64,000 nucleotides of DNA from Brachypodius melanocephalos. Lineage: Eukaryota > Chordata > Aves > Passeriformes > Pycnonotidae. A program made the translations under genes and the position numbers. The notes beneath the pieces were generated by a model. That model made no database searches. It was given only the letters and a program-made list of their open reading frames with translations, and was not told where the DNA came from. Below are positions 13,001 to 26,297 of this stretch, one piece after another (within the stretch, counting starts at the first letter, position 1; each line of letters opens with the position of its first letter). The stretch spans positions 11,447,606 through 11,511,605 of the forward strand of contig VZSR01003798.1 of assembly GCA_013398615.1 (NCBI GenBank), given 5' to 3'.

Positions 13001-13580
13001 ACAGTGCTGCTACATTGCACCTCTGATTTTGGCTGCTTTGGGTTTAATAGACTGATCACCTAAATTTTACTGGCCTGGATCAAAATGGAACAGTTTCAGA
13101 TATGGCCTAATTCAAGTCAAGGTGAACACAGAAGCTGATTGAAGCACCTTTCATTAATAATGTAGTGTAAAATAAGAGCCACACTAAAATGCTGGCTTGA
13201 GTCTTTTTGTTGGCAACAATTAAACCTTCTACTATAGATTCCTGTGACTTTCTGTGATGATGAGTTAGAGTTTGCTTTTTAGGTTTTCTTTAATAATTAA
13301 TGTTTTGCTTAACAGCAATTAAAATAGTTAAGTCATGTTTTTGTGTTTAGGATTAACAGAGTAAGAACTGAATATGAATCTAATGTGGCCAGTTTGAAAA
13401 TATCAGTGTGCAACAAGTGGCAGTTATATCAAACACGCCTGAATTTTCTTCATATGCATCCATACTGTTTTCCAGGAGGTAACCTGAAGGTTACATCACT
13501 GGAGTTAGAAAGAAATTATAATGGGAGAAGCAGCAGATTCCCTGCCATCTTCAGTAACTATTGGTTTGTTTGAATTGCAG
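7018..13580. other. UNC13C: Intron 3
   Basis: This 6.6 kb intron runs from gtgagt to gaattgcag. Most of it is unique AT-rich sequence. It contains a short tandem duplication at 9570-9601 and two stretches dense in homeodomain/POU-like ATTA and octamer motifs (about 8165-8295 and 10975-11165), discussed in the findings. Reading frames at 12041-12319 and 12422-12719 have no coding signature. Confidence 0.85.
9570..9601. repeat. Two-copy tandem duplication, period 17
   Basis: AAAGTTAGATATTAT occurs at 9570 and again at 9587, both copies identical and separated by two bases. Confidence 0.8.
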
Positions 13581-13731
13581 GCACTTTTCCTGTCTCTCTT
13601 CTAAATACATGTGCCCTGGTGTTCCAGCAGTTATGAGTACATTGTTGGCCAATATAAATGCTTTCTATGCTCATACAACAGCAGCAACCAATGTATCTGC
13701 CTCAGATCGCTTTGCTGCTACCAACTTTGGG
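13581..13731 (+). CDS. UNC13C: UNC13C exon 4: N-terminal MUN
   Basis: This exon encodes the end of Thr 150 and residues 151-200. It reads HFSCLSSKYMCPGVPAVMST, then LLANINAFYAHTTAATNVSA and SDRFAATNFG. It is one of the most conserved pieces of Munc13 proteins. The LANIN, AHTTA and SDRFAA signatures match my memory of all three neuronal paralogues with only conservative changes. The acceptor is gaattgcag and the donor is gtaagt after TTTGGG. The exon ends in phase 0. Its placement in the first helical bundle of MUN is from family knowledge. Confidence 0.96.
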
Positions 13732-16105
13732 GTAAGTAAATTTTCTTTTTTAATAGAGTTCTAATCCTCTTTTTTTATTATTTTCCTAGTTATTCCATGT
13801 TAACTTATACATTGAATTTAACTGCTTATTTTAAAGAGTAAGGGTTGTTGTTAGCTTTTGAAAATTTTAGCCTGAGTCTTTAAAATCAGTATTTATGAAA
13901 GTCAGAGAAGATGCTGCTCAGCTCCTTGTGAGGCACAGAGTGTCGAAAGCACTGGCACACATTCACACTACTAAAATCTCCAACAAACAGGGTTTTGTCT
14001 TATTGCAGTGGCCCTTGCAAACTGCTAACTGCATTAGACTGAGTATTGGATGCAGTTCCTTTCTTGGGCTGTCATCAGTGAACTCATGTGAACCTAATGG
14101 ATGTAGCCGTAAGTGCTGCACTTCTCACAAGGATCCGTAATAATGGACTCTCTCTTATTTTTGCTGAAATTTTTCCTGGTGCATTGTCCTGGATTTAGGT
14201 ATCGGGAATTTTAGGAGGAATAATGGCATTTCAGGATGTGGTAATACTTCTTTTGTTACTGGTAAATTTTCTTCTGTGCATAAGTATCTCACAGTGTGGA
14301 CTTCCTAGTCTTTGAAAATGATAATAAATAAAGATACATTCACTCTTTATTCTGATTTCATCACCTACTCTCACAGGAAATTGAGAGCAAGAAGGCAGAG
14401 CAATAGTTCAGAGAAATTGCCTTCATAGCTTTGGTATCACACATAATAGAGAGAGAGCATAAACACTTATGCTGAAACATTAATTTGTTTCTTTCCTCTT
14501 TTTTCTTTTATTAGTGGGGCTTTTATTTTTACGGCTTTTATCAAAGGTATATTTGATGTAACAGTTTTCATAAAAGACCTTTTATTGACATGAAATGAAA
14601 TAGTAATCCTAATTAAAATTTATTAAATCCTAGTAAAATTCCAAATTTCAAGTTTTATTTGAAGTAGTGTTAGGGGCAGTAGTACACTTCCCCAACATTA
14701 GAATAATAGAGGAATTATGAATTTTAGATTTTCAAGACAAAATTATTAAATTATACATTTGAAGGAGAAAACCAAGAATGACTTAATGTCTGTGTTGAAA
14801 CAAGACTTCTCTTTCAATGTTGAAGCTTTATTAGACCTTTGGCTTTGATGCAACTTTTGAAATTTAGGATGGGTTTTCTGGGGTTTTTATCCTTTTTTTC
14901 CATTTTTCCAGTGATCAGAACCTCTTTTTTTCCTCAGCCTGGGCAGAGATTAAGTCCTTTCTCTGATGTTAATGCCAGTTTGCCTTTGACGCAATTCCAA
15001 TCCAATTCATAGTTCAACAGATGGATGGGAAAAGAGTAGTAGGCATCACTAATAGAGATTTGGAGCTCTTTTTTCAAACAATTGACTTATAAGCAAAATA
15101 TTAGATTATTCTTCTCTCCTGGGTCAAAAGGCATTTGTTAGTGAATAGCTGCACATCATTCATCAGAAAGAGCATCTCAAATTCAAGTCCTCAGGCTACA
15201 GCTGGGAATGATTTGGCTGACTGAATATTTCAGTACAGATTTATAACATGACAAAAAAGTTCTCTTTTGATCGATCCCTTAAGGGAACTGTGCCAAATTA
15301 GTGGGGTTTGGTGCAGGTTAGAACTCCACTGATGAGAGACAGTGCACAAAGACTCTATTTTCAAATTACTGATCATCACATTTGAGGGATGGTGCAGACA
15401 CAATCACTGAAGCCTGAGAGCGATTAGCTGCTGCTTCTTCCAGAAGTCTGCTGCTTTCACATAGGCTGGGATTTCACTTTTGTGCAGTAGACTATGGAAT
15501 ATGTTCTAACATGGTAATTAGAAACTCTAATTAGTATTACTTGAAAATGGCACGACTCAGCTGGAAATCACACAGCAAAATATTTCCAGAGCTCCTTCAT
15601 CTATCAAGATAACAAATTAATCTTCATATTTGAAAGGAAAAAATACAATTGCATTGTATTAGTACTACTTAACTTATTCCTACAAAAGCCACTGTTTCAG
15701 AAGTATAATTTTCAGTCATACTTTTGCACCAAGTTCTGTTGCAAATGAACATAATTTCTTACTTATTAAAGGAAGGGGGAGGTGCTTTCTTCAAGAGTTT
15801 AATCAGTTGCAAGACAATTATAAGGAAAATATTGCATTGCAAAATCTTTGTGACCTCACTGCACAGCTGCACAGTGTTTAATGCATTCCAGATATACAAT
15901 ATAGATAGAAAGGGAAAATACAATGAAAGAAGATGCATTGCCTGGCCTTGAAACACAGACATTTCAAATCATCACTTGTATATGAAATAATGGAAAACAA
16001 ATTGATTTTCAAATAAGTGAAGAGTGGAAAGAAGCATCTAAAACCCCCAGCAATTACAGGAACCTGCAAATTCTAGTGCAACATATCCTTGTTTTCTTTT
16101 TACAG
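13732..16105. other. UNC13C: Intron 4
   Basis: This 2.4 kb intron runs from gtaagt to ttttacag. Apart from a 12-base perfect palindrome TCCCTTAAGGGA at 15275-15286, nothing stands out. The frame at 13895-14140 lacks splice or promoter context. Confidence 0.85.
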
Positions 16106-16174
16106 AGAGAAAAGTTCATAAAGCTGCTGGATCAATTGCACAATTCTCTGAGGATTGATTTATCTAAATACAGG
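16106..16174 (+). CDS. UNC13C: UNC13C exon 5 (69 bases): MUN
   Basis: This 23-codon exon encodes residues 201-223, [20 protein letters not shown] followed by KYR. It is symmetric (phase 0 on both sides), so skipping it would keep the frame. The [13 protein letters not shown] core is a Munc13 hallmark helix. The acceptor is tttttacag and the donor is gtatgt. It is too short to be found as a long reading frame. It was identified by family similarity and by splice sites whose phases fit both neighbours. Confidence 0.95.
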
Positions 16175-16571
16175 GTATGTAGAACGTATTCTACCTAGAG
16201 CCAACATGAGACCCCAAATCATTTGGAATAAAAATTTATAGAATTTAAGCTGTTTAACACCAACATTTTTCCAATCTGACAAAAAGAAAAAGCTTAGTAA
16301 TTTCTTTCCTAAAGCTAAGAATGGGTCAAGGGATAAGTACATATTCAAGAAAGAGTAGTATGCAACGAATAAATTTGTTATCAAAGGTGTGCTTCCTCAT
16401 GTCCAAGTGATATTCATCTTTAACTACCTCACAGGCAGAATTCGGGTAACAGGAACATCTCTAATCCTTCCAAGCAGCACCTTATGTTTTCTTAGAGGGT
16501 TTCTGACTAGGTGTTCAAAGATTTTACCTGTAACTCAAATTTTGCACGATTCCTTCTTTCCCTGCTTCCAG
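16175..16571. other. UNC13C: Intron 5
   Basis: This 397-base intron runs from gtatgt to gcttccag, with a pyrimidine-rich 3' end. Nothing else is seen in it. Confidence 0.85.
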
Positions 16572-16661
16572 GATAATTTTCCTGCCAGCAATTCTGAAAG
16601 ACTCCAAGATCTGAAATCAACTGTGGACCTGCTAACCAGCATTACTTTTTTTCGGATGAAG
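16572..16661 (+). CDS. UNC13C: UNC13C exon 6: MUN
   Basis: This exon encodes residues 224-253, DNFPASNSERLQDLKSTVDL followed by LTSITFFRMK. It is a symmetric 90-base exon (phase 0/0). The NFPAS.ERLQDLKSTVDLLTSITFFRMK block is close to invariant across Munc13 paralogues as I recall them. The acceptor is ctgcttccag. The donor gtattg after ATGAAG is weaker than its neighbours because it lacks the usual A/G at +3/+4, but the next exon joins it cleanly. The open frame from 16389 to 16757 spans it by chance. Confidence 0.96.
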
Positions 16662-17465
16662 GTATTGTCCTTTACTTGCACAAATAAATTTCCTGCAGGA
16701 AACAAAAAAATTACCTTTTTAATTAGTTTAAAGTCAAGTCACATAAAGCATACTTAGCTGAATTCCTTGGCAGTCATACAGAATAATGGTTTTCTACTGA
16801 TATAATAAAATCACAAGTCAAACAGCAAAATAGATCTGATAACTATCCGCCTTTGTTATAACCTTATTCTCTCCAAAGCTTGACATCTAAGTAGTCAAGC
16901 ATGGAAGTATTTTTGGAATGGTAAATATTGATATTACTGAATGAAAAAAGAGAAACACAAAGCAGCCTTTGTCATAATGGCATGTGATTCCATTGCATTA
17001 GGCAACTACATAAAGAGAATTAAAATAATCCATTAAGTTAGAGTTTGGATTAATGTATTCTGAAATGGAGTAAAAGATGAACCCTTTGCTTTAAATAAAT
17101 AACTGCTAGTTGGCTGATATTCTTATTCAAACAAAAGCACATAAGTATACGGTATAATTATTTCCTAAATAATAAAAAAACTTATAAAAAGTAAATTCTA
17201 AAATGTAAAGATGTAAACTCCTGGGCAAACATGCCCCTTTCACCATATAAATATTTTAATTCAAATAAAAAATAGCGATAAAATCTACTTGAATTTTAGT
17301 GTGTCTTTGAATTAAATCCACCTTAATTCAACACAATTTTAATTATTTTTATCATTGCTTTGTTTGAACACTTTTCATCCTGTGTAACAGAACTACATTC
17401 AACACTTGGATTTTTAGTGTTCAGTCTAATTCTGACATTTTCCTATTTGTGAAATACTTAATTAG
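16662..17465. other. UNC13C: Intron 6
   Basis: This 804-base AT-rich intron runs from gtattg to acttaattag. It contains no recognisable element. Confidence 0.85.
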
Positions 17466-17594
17466 GTCCTGGAATTGCAGAGCCCCCCTCGAGCCAGTAC
17501 TGTGGTGAAAGACTGTGTAAGAGCCTGCCTGGATTCAACTTATAAATACATTTTTGACAATTGCTATGATCTCTACTCCCAATTAGTGGATCAG
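17466..17594 (+). CDS. UNC13C: UNC13C exon 7: MUN, before MHD1
   Basis: This exon encodes residues 254-296. It starts VLELQSPPRASTVVKDCVRA and ends DNCYDLYSQLVDQ. The ELQSPPRAS...VVKDCV segment is a strong family match, and the C-terminal half forms the helix leading to MHD1. The exon is 129 bases and phase 0/0. The acceptor aattag has a poor pyrimidine tract and the donor is gtaagg. The end of this exon (SQLVDQ) is where the paralogues differ most, and where a very long intron follows, so alternative splicing here would not be surprising. Confidence 0.94.
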
Positions 17595-19095
17595 GTAAGG
17601 TCAAAATTAACTTCTTTTGTGCTATTGCTCCTCTGTTATTGCTAGTTCGCCTTTAGTAAACAGCCTTCCAGTGCTCCTTCATATCAAAGCACTCAGATTT
17701 TCATTTTATTTATGCATGGAGGAGCAACATACCATAAATACACTCATACACAGCTATGCACTCTAAAATGTTTTACATGAGTTTCAAAATGGACACATTA
17801 ACTCATAATGTAGTCGTCAAGATGGACATGACTGTGAAAGTGGTTTGGGGGAAGATGACATTTGATTGATCACTGTTCATTTAAGGTCTGTAACAGGAAA
17901 ATAATTATTTAAAACCTAACATTTCACTTCTGTAGCCTTAGAAAAATGAATAAATTTGCTGAAAATAATATATCATTTCTAGCCTTATATTTTAGCACCT
18001 ATGATGCATACTTGGATCCAAGCTTTAGTAACTGCTTTAAGAAAGCAGAGGATAATTCTGAAACATTTCTTAATATGTCTGTCAGGTTGAGCTGTCAATG
18101 CAAAATAATTATAGCATTTGTTGTGTTCTAGATGTCATGCAATATGTCATTCTATAAGTAATGTTAGAATTAATTAATGTCTTAAAGGACCATCACTCCT
18201 TTATCATATTACCTCCTGTACCTTGTATTTGCTTTCTGGATGGTACACTGAAAAAATGGTAGTTCTGTGATTCTAGTCTTGAACAGGATTAACTAAGTTC
18301 TTTGGCAAATGCACTTTTTCTGTGTTTATAATTAATTTGATCATTCATACTAATGATATAAGACTTCAAATTAAATGTATTTGAGAGCATATTTCACTTA
18401 AATCCAGAATATGAATTCCTGTATTTTAGGAAAGGTGATATTTGCTATCTGTTCAACATTTCTGAAATGACAATTTATTTTCTCATGTTGGATTCTTGTT
18501 ATTTGAGAAAACTTAACTGTATCTTTGAATGTAAGGATTTCTCCCCAGCACCAAGAAGCACTCCACACACAGTGCTGATGTGTGTTTATCCTACAGCAGA
18601 TTATATTGTAAGCAGAGTAGGAGTATAAATTAGTGGAAGGAGCAGCTTCAGGCATCACATCTATTTACGTCAGTAACTGTTCTGTTTTCTCACTAATGTT
18701 TACTCTGCAGCAATTTGATCTTGGCTGGTAAATATAATATGAAGTGCTGCTAGACTGGGTATTACATAAGTCTGCAGTTTATCAGTAGATTCTAGTCCCC
18801 AGTAAACAGCTAAAAGTGATGAAGTCTTATCTCTGCAAAGCATTGTGACAACTGCAAAAGCTTGTCTGTATTCAAAAAATTCACAACTTTTTAATGTGAC
18901 TTCATACACTCATTTAGCCTGTTTCAAAATATGGTTTTAAAGTGCAGTGATATTACAGTTTTTCTGCTTGGTAGACAATGTAAAACTTGCTTAAGTAAGG
19001 GTTCTCTCCAAATTAAATTTGAGGCAGAACAGGCAATGTTGTTATTATATTTTTCTCTCACACAACTCTTCTTAATGGTGGAAAAATAAGTCATT

Positions 19096-19115
19096 AAAAA
19101 AAAAAAGAAAAAAAA
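19096..19115. repeat. A-rich homopolymer run
   Basis: This is a run of A interrupted once by G. It could be a decayed retrotransposon tail, but no body is recognisable upstream. Confidence 0.8.
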
Positions 19116-22100
19116 GTCCACAAGTATTCACTCAGTTGGAAAACTGAGTTAACTGCATTTCACTGTATTTCTGCACCTCTTGAGTTCTTTTTCACGAGAT
19201 TTCCAGCAGGGGCAGTTTTATGTGGAAACTTTAGGCAGACAATTGTCTGTACAGTTAAAATCACCAAGCAGTGCAAGAAACTTCAAGTGAAGGTGTGTAA
19301 AAAGCAAAATCTAAAATAAATGGATTGCATTCAAAATAATTCATTTCTAACAGCAAATCACATCATCGAACAAAAAATTCAAGCAACAATCACATATAAT
19401 CTGAATGCCAGACAGTCAAACTTTGTTTCACAGAAGGTGGGAGACAATTCTGAGAAATACAACTGGTCTAGCTTTAATAGAGAGATGAGTAGAACTAATT
19501 AAAAAGACTACCTAAATCCTACATCAGTCCTTGAGTTCTACAGGGAGACTTTGTTCAGCATGAGTCTCTTATGGTTCCCTATCAATATATCCAAAAATGC
19601 GTTCGGTTTTAGGAACACTTAAGTTGGCAGCTTGTTTGAACCTGTAGCTCTGGGGGCTTTCCAGCAAATCCAGGTGACTGGCTTGTGGTACCACTGTTAT
19701 AATGAAGCAGTAACCAATATTGTAATTAACATTTCATTAGCTTTGTATCCAAGCCCCCTAGATTAGACCAGATTCCACTCTTAAGCCTTCCTCAGTACCC
19801 ATTCCCTGCTCTCTGCTCTCCTCCTCATCAGGTTAGGTCTCCTCCCCTCAGAGGGAGGAAGGGAGTTCATCCTAGCATGGTTCTGCAGTGCAGGAGGTTC
19901 ATGTTTTAGCTGCACAGCTGAGCTTTGAGCTGTGAGTACTGAGAACTGAAATCGATGAGCCCCAAAGCAACAAGAAATGGTTCTTATGTAGGTCAGCACC
20001 TGCTCTCACCCAGGGGAAGGACTGGCAGCTGCTGAGGCCCCTGCACACCCAGGGTGTGTATTTTGTGTGACTCAGGGTAACCACCTTCTGCACTTGATTT
20101 TGGCTGCAACCTAAAATTCTCAGAGATGCCTGCCACAGTATTTTTAGAAAATATGCTTCACGTCTGATTGTGTGGGATTTTTTAAGTTTGGGGTGAAAAT
20201 AGAGCAACGACTGCTAAAATTGAGGGCACTCAAACTGGAGTGTTTGGATGTTTGCCACTATAAATGCAACAAGTAAATCACAAAGGAGGCTCAGCAGTCT
20301 GCAATTCCTCTTTTTATTACTCTCTACCTTTGTGTCAGGCAGACAATCATGGTTAAAAAGCTAATGTCTTGCAGCGAAATATCGCCCCTGAGGATACTTC
20401 CTGGGGTGAAGCATTGCAAATGCTAACAGTATGCAAAAATGTCATATTACAGTTCCACACCAGAATACAAAGAACAGCTGATGGCAAAAACCAATGACTG
20501 CACAGACAGTAAAACATGATAGCTTGACAGTCTTACTGACATGTATATTACCATCCTCATTATTGGAGGCAAAGCCCTCTGGTGAAGAACTATCTAGTTC
20601 CTTATGCAGCACATGCAGTATTTTCTCTTTTTAATTAACAGTTATCTGAGTGAAGTGCTTAGCTGCCTTATGTTAAAAAAAATATCCTGAAGAAGTAGTT
20701 TAGAGAGCACTTTGATAGCTTTCTGACTCAATTTACAGATATGTCACTCTTTCTGTTTTCTTGAGAAAACAAATTTTGAAATCCTGGCTGGTGCTCACAG
20801 TGACTGAGGTCCCTTCAATAATTCTTTTTGCAGTCTTCTCCACTGAGTGACACCAAAGAAATTCAGACCATACCCTTCACATTATCTGAAGAGCTCTTGA
20901 TCAGTACGAATAATTTCATGAGTGATAGCACCAATAAACTGGAATAAAACACTGGAGTACTTTATATTTGAGAGCAGCTCATCAGAACAGGCCTGATATT
21001 TTACCTGATGTTAGGGTAGAATGTAGGGTGTTTACTTGAGTCTGCTCAGCTCTGCATGCTGTCACAGCACAGCTTGGAGCAGACAGGAGGTAGCAAAGAA
21101 CAATTGACTTGTTCAGGAGGAAGGTGTGGTACAGCTGCAGCAGCAGCACAGTGCTCTGCCCTTGCCTGTCTCTCACAGGGCACAGCACCTTGGGTTGGCT
21201 CGATAATGTACTAAAAACATCCCAGCTCTGGGAATTGGAGCTGGAGATGAGCACATGGATGGGTCTGTGCTTTTGAGAGCTGTTACTCAGCTGTGAGTCC
21301 CTGGTCACCTTTCCATTTGGGATTTGGGCATCCAAGCCTAACAGCTGTTTTTGGAGGTATACTTTTTTCTCTTTAGTATAAATGACCAAAACTAAAACAA
21401 AACAAAGTTAAATTATTAATTTCTTATACTGCAAGAATTGAAGCCTGACTGTGATCTGTGGTTTTCAAACACATTCAGAAGTATGAAGTGGGAAATCAAG
21501 TGCAGTAGCAAAAGCTCTTTACTACAGAGAGTTCTACTTTTCAGGCATGCAAATTTCAGTGTCAAATAATACTTCTTGTGAGGCCCTTTGTTATATTTCC
21601 ATATTGCTTTAGATGCACTGAAAAGGTTCCCACTTTTTCAAATCTGGCATGCAGAGGGTACTTAGAGATCTCTCCTTGTCTTGCAGCATTGTGTTTGATG
21701 GGCAGTGTGTTAACCACAGTAATAGAAAAACACTTGGAAAATTAGCTCAGAACAGAAGGATTTTTTGCTGTGGTATTTCCAACCCCGTTCTGAGAATTCT
21801 CTGTCAGAGGAAGACCAAATCTTACAGATACAATTTCTTCTTAGCCGCTTGTCTGAGAGCACTGGTTAGAAAGTCAAAGAGCTTGCAATAAGTGAGGGAC
21901 TCACTTTGGTCTTCCTCCATATGTTCCCTGCAGAAGCAGAACACTTCTGGGTGGGTGGGTCAGACCAAAACCACAGTATCACTTGGCTGGCCTCTGCAGA
22001 GGAGCTGTGCATGTTACACTGCTCTGAACAGATAAACCCCTTAAACCAGCTCCGTTCACATGCCAGCCCTTGAAGAAAAAGGCTGACAATTCTTAATGAG

Positions 22101-22156
22101 AATTAATCCAAAAGAATTCTGTTCCACTTCAGTTGGTACTGAAGAATACATAAAGT

Positions 22157-22330
22157 TGCCTGGAGAAGGTGTGGCTGCTCCATCCCTGGAAATGTTCAAG
22201 GCCAGTTTGAAGGGACTCTGAGCAACCTGGTCTAGTGGAAGGTGTCCCTGCCCACAGCAGGAGGACTGAAAAAGATGATTTTTGACAGCACTTCCAACCC
22301 AAACCATTGTGTGACTCTATGATTATTCTT
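22157..22330 (+). repeat. CR1 LINE 3' fragment, + strand
   Basis: The sequence GCCTGGAGAAGG ... CATCCCTGGAAATGTTCAAG ... GCAACCTGGTCTAGTGGAAG ... TGTCCCTGCCCACAGCAGG ... CTTCCAACCCAAACCATTGT ... ACTCTATGATTATTCTT follows the avian CR1 3' untranslated end in order. It terminates in the CR1-type ATTCT/TATGAT tail. It is a 5'-truncated, dead copy, as nearly all CR1 insertions are. Confidence 0.92.
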
Positions 22331-24369
22331 CAAATAGGATTTCAGTTTTAAATAAGTTAACAATTCAGGACTTAGTTACTATGCAACAGCACTGCACAGG
22401 GAAATCCCTCACAGGTTTTGAATGCATGTCTGCAAGTGATTTCTGGCTTTAGGCTCTCTTGAATAAATTCTGTAAAGCCAAATTTTCATTCTTTTAGATA
22501 CTAAAAATACCATTAAATTTATACAAAATTCTAAAAATTGGCAGGCATAATATGGGAATGTCTGCATATGTGTATACTTTATATATAGTGCATATTGTAT
22601 ATTTGCTGGTGATTCTACATTAAGTAATAATATATGTAATATAAGTAATAAATATGCAGTTTAAAATATGGAAGAATTGTTAAAATTAATATTTCATTGT
22701 CTAAGACTGGTCTTTAAAATTGCCCTCTGTAGCCTTGTGCTGATTAAGGCTACTATGTTGGTTTCCATTGAGTTTCCACTCTATCATTATTTATATAGAA
22801 AATCCTGTATTCTGAAACCTAGCCTGGGGCTTGCAGTAGACAGCAATATATAACTTTCTGATATCATAGGATTCAGTTTGTCAAAGTCACGCAGATACTA
22901 ATGGATATTGATTGCACAGAACACAACAAAATAAAAACAAAGAAAATTAAACCAGACATTCATCCTACAATCTGGTTAAATCAGTGATGGGAGAAGTTGA
23001 AAGCCCTCTGTCTCTCAGACCAGGCTTTACAGATTTGTCTCAGGGTAATATAGATGTAGATTTTAATCTTGCTTCACACTGTGTCAGAGATTGCTTTCTC
23101 CACTCAGCAGCTTTTCTAGAGTACAAAATGTTTGCTTGTCAACAATTTAGCCTTTTTTTCCCATTAAACTCAGAAAACTCCCTCTACATTTTATTTTTTT
23201 CTTTAAGAGCATATCAAAACACCAGTTATGATTTTAGAAGCTCTGTGCTGCGTGATCCATTGCTTGCATATGAATTCAGGTGACTAGGATATTTCACGGT
23301 AAAAGAGAAAAACACGATTCGGTGCAAATAATTTATTTCTATTCATATCCTATGAAAAACTGCTCTTACACACTTCCTCTTTCTGATTTTGATGTCTTAC
23401 GTGGCAAAAGACAAAGAGTTATCACCTAGTTTGGATGTTGCATTAGAAAAAAAGCACAGAGAATCTCCAGTATTTACTGTATTTGTGCCTCTTAAGTGAA
23501 TAATATGACTTCTCTTTACAGACACTTTTTTAATAAGGTGTTTGCTGCCACTCTAGGGTGATACTAAAGACAAGAAGTACCCAAGTCAATTAATATGAGA
23601 GTATAAAAACCTGTCTTGTTGGTGAGATATCATCTGCTCTTATTGCTTGTTTGAGCTGCCAACAGAAGCCCCTTAGGAAGCCCCTGTTGTGCCTTTGGGC
23701 ACTTATTGAGATTTTAAGTGTAGGACATCTTATGGCATTTCACGGTTCTGTGCATGGGGGCAGCATTACCATCCAGTGATATTACAGGAGGTCAAGATAG
23801 TTTAAATAGCCTTTCCTAGGTGAAACAGTTCATGGAAAATAAAGTAATTCTGCTAATTGGCAAACTTTCATTCATATCACTATTTGGAAAGGTCTCTTGG
23901 TTACTGGAAGAGCAGCCTGTGAGTTGAGCTTGTGCAGTGCTGTATCAAACAAAAACAGAATACAGGAAAGTTCAGAAAATCATTTATTTTAAAATTAAGA
24001 ACTGCTAATAGCATCAGTTTAGTTAATCATTTTTTGATCGTGCTATATCAATAATTTTTGTTCCTCTTGACCTTTTCAGTTATATTTTTAAAAATTCTCA
24101 TTATCATCCTTTATAATAATACGTGGTATTTAGGGTCTCCTAAATTTTCCCACTGTATTTGTGCTAGTGTGGCACTAATTAGGTATATCAGCTATTTAAT
24201 TCATGCTTTTACACTGACAGTTGCTTTCAAATCGGTATAATAAGAGTGAGAAAAAAAATCTAGATTGAAATCAAATTTTCACCACTATTTTACCTGCTTA
24301 TAACAGCACTGCACCTGCCAGAGCTGGGGAAGCATTTGGGCAATACTGTCAAACACACAGGGTGGTTTT

Positions 24370-24456
24370 GGGCATTGCCCTGTGCAGAAATCCAAGAGTT
24401 GAGCGCTGGTCCTTGTGGGCCCCTTCCAACTCAGAGTGTTCCATAATTCTATAATG
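24370..24456 (+). repeat. CR1 LINE 3' tail, short, + strand
   Basis: The segment GGTCCTTGTGGGCCCCTTCC followed by AACTCAGAGTGTTCCATAATTCTATAATG matches the last part of a CR1 element (GTGGGTCCCTTCCAACTCAG-type end and TTCTATAAT tail). The upstream border is uncertain. Confidence 0.8.
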
Positions 24457-26297
24457 CTCCTACAAAGGCATCTGTTGTATATAAAGCAAATAATAGTACT
24501 GACAATAATAAGGCAAAAAGAGCTTGAATGATTCTGAGCATTTCTAACACACTAGGCGGATTGTAGGGCAAAGAATGGAAATAACAAATAGGGATGGGCA
24601 GAGCATGCACTTTCATTTCAGGGCATAAAACTACATCTATAATGTGAGACTATTTTAAAAATACCTTCTTTGGGACTTTTAAAAACGTCATACAGATTTT
24701 AAAGAGATTTCTTTTCCAGACAAGTTCTGTAGAAAGGACCTCTTTGTGCAACTATTACTTTGTAAATTAGTTACTTTTTGCTATCTGTGTTAAAGAACAG
24801 AATTTTGCATTCTGTGATTCACATTCACAGCTTTGAAAAGCTGTCTGAGCTACATGTCACTTGCTGTGAAATACAGTTCTTGGATAAGATGCTGAACTAC
24901 ATATGAGGTGGCTTTGTCTTCTACAGCTGTCTGACTTAACAAACTTCTGAGGGAAAAATAATCTATTAGACATATATCTTTGATATAGAAACAAGGCCTT
25001 TTTAGTAAAAATATAATGTATTCCAGGGAAAGCCCTTGTGAGTGACATTAGTGCTCTAGTGTTCATTTCTGTTTTGAAAAGCTCTCTCCTTTGCATGCAC
25101 AGTTGTTAATTGTTGGTGACACCAGACCCTCCATCCTTTGACCTGCTTCTGTGCTTTATTTCTGTTGCTTTAGACACTGAGGTGGTACCCTTGTAGTTCA
25201 ACTGAGCATGAAGCAGTGTGATTAATGATACTTGTCTAAAATATTCCACAGTGGCCACAAAAACAGTTTCAAATAGGTATTGTTGAAATTCTCTTTCTGC
25301 CATTCTAAATGATATTCATAGATAAAAGTTAATTGAGGTTAAAATAACTTTTGATTAATTCACTGTGACACTGATACAGTGTTAGGCATATTCAAAAAAT
25401 ATCAGATCCATTGAAGTGGTCATAGTTGGACTAGGAATGAGAAATACAGGGAATATGTGTTAACCTTGCAGGATCACAGGCATGTTTATTTTCTGGCACA
25501 CTAGCTGAGACCCCTTTCAATCTCACACAGCAGTGTAGAAGAGCATGTGTAGATCTAGCATGTGCAGACATAGCTCTGTCTGGCAGAATTTATTCATGTA
25601 TGCGTCCATACAGAATTAAAAATATTTCTTTTCATATTTGGGTCCCTAGAATGAAGTTATTTATTGGACATTGATGAGGAATCTGATCCTTCTGCTAAGC
25701 AAAGAAATGCACAATACTTTTGCCTGGAAATTGCAGGCTAAGAGTTCATAAATAAAACCTGTACAAAGTCTATCTGTAAATGCACATTTTAGTGAAATTG
25801 AAAAATTTAAAATTCTCAATAAAATAAAGGGAAATTCAACTGCTTCTTCATTTAGACCATAAATCATAAGCAGCTGTTAGGCTGAATACCTTCAGCTTGT
25901 GATTCAAAACAAAACATTAAGCACTCTTCAGCATTGATTTTTTTCAGTCTTTATTGTGTTGGGTATAAAAGTTCTGCCTCAACAGGCGATTCTACCTGTG
26001 CTGAGTCTCAGCACAGCAAAGAATTTAATAATGTATCTTATTACAGTGTGAGCAGGCACTAAAAACCAAGTCTCTATTGATCTCCTTTGCTGACATGACA
26101 ATCTTCACACTATGGCTCTTTATATTTGTGCACAGCCAAGGAGTTTTTCAGGCACTCTGCTCTGTTGGTTAGCCAGTCTTGGTCCAACACTTCTAAAGAT
26201 TCTTAATGTGTCACTCTTCCCAGTCAAGGAATAATCTATAGGTGGAACTCCTATAGAATTTTCTCTAATGAAAACATATTCAATCTTGTTTTAACAG

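Larger units (their letters stand above)
17595..26297. other. UNC13C: Intron 7 (8.7 kb)
   Basis: This intron runs from gtaagg to gttttaacag. It contains two + strand CR1 tails (22157-22330 and 24370-24456) and an A-rich run at 19096-19115. More GC-rich stretches near 19780-20100 and 20990-21330 are unassigned. The antisense frame of 135 codons at 20982-21389 lies in one of these and resembles no protein I know. No extra UNC13C exon was recognised. Confidence 0.85.

Noticed and set aside
20982..21389. 135-codon antisense frame in intron 7
   Set aside because: There is no family similarity, and it sits in a moderately GC-rich stretch that may be an old repeat.
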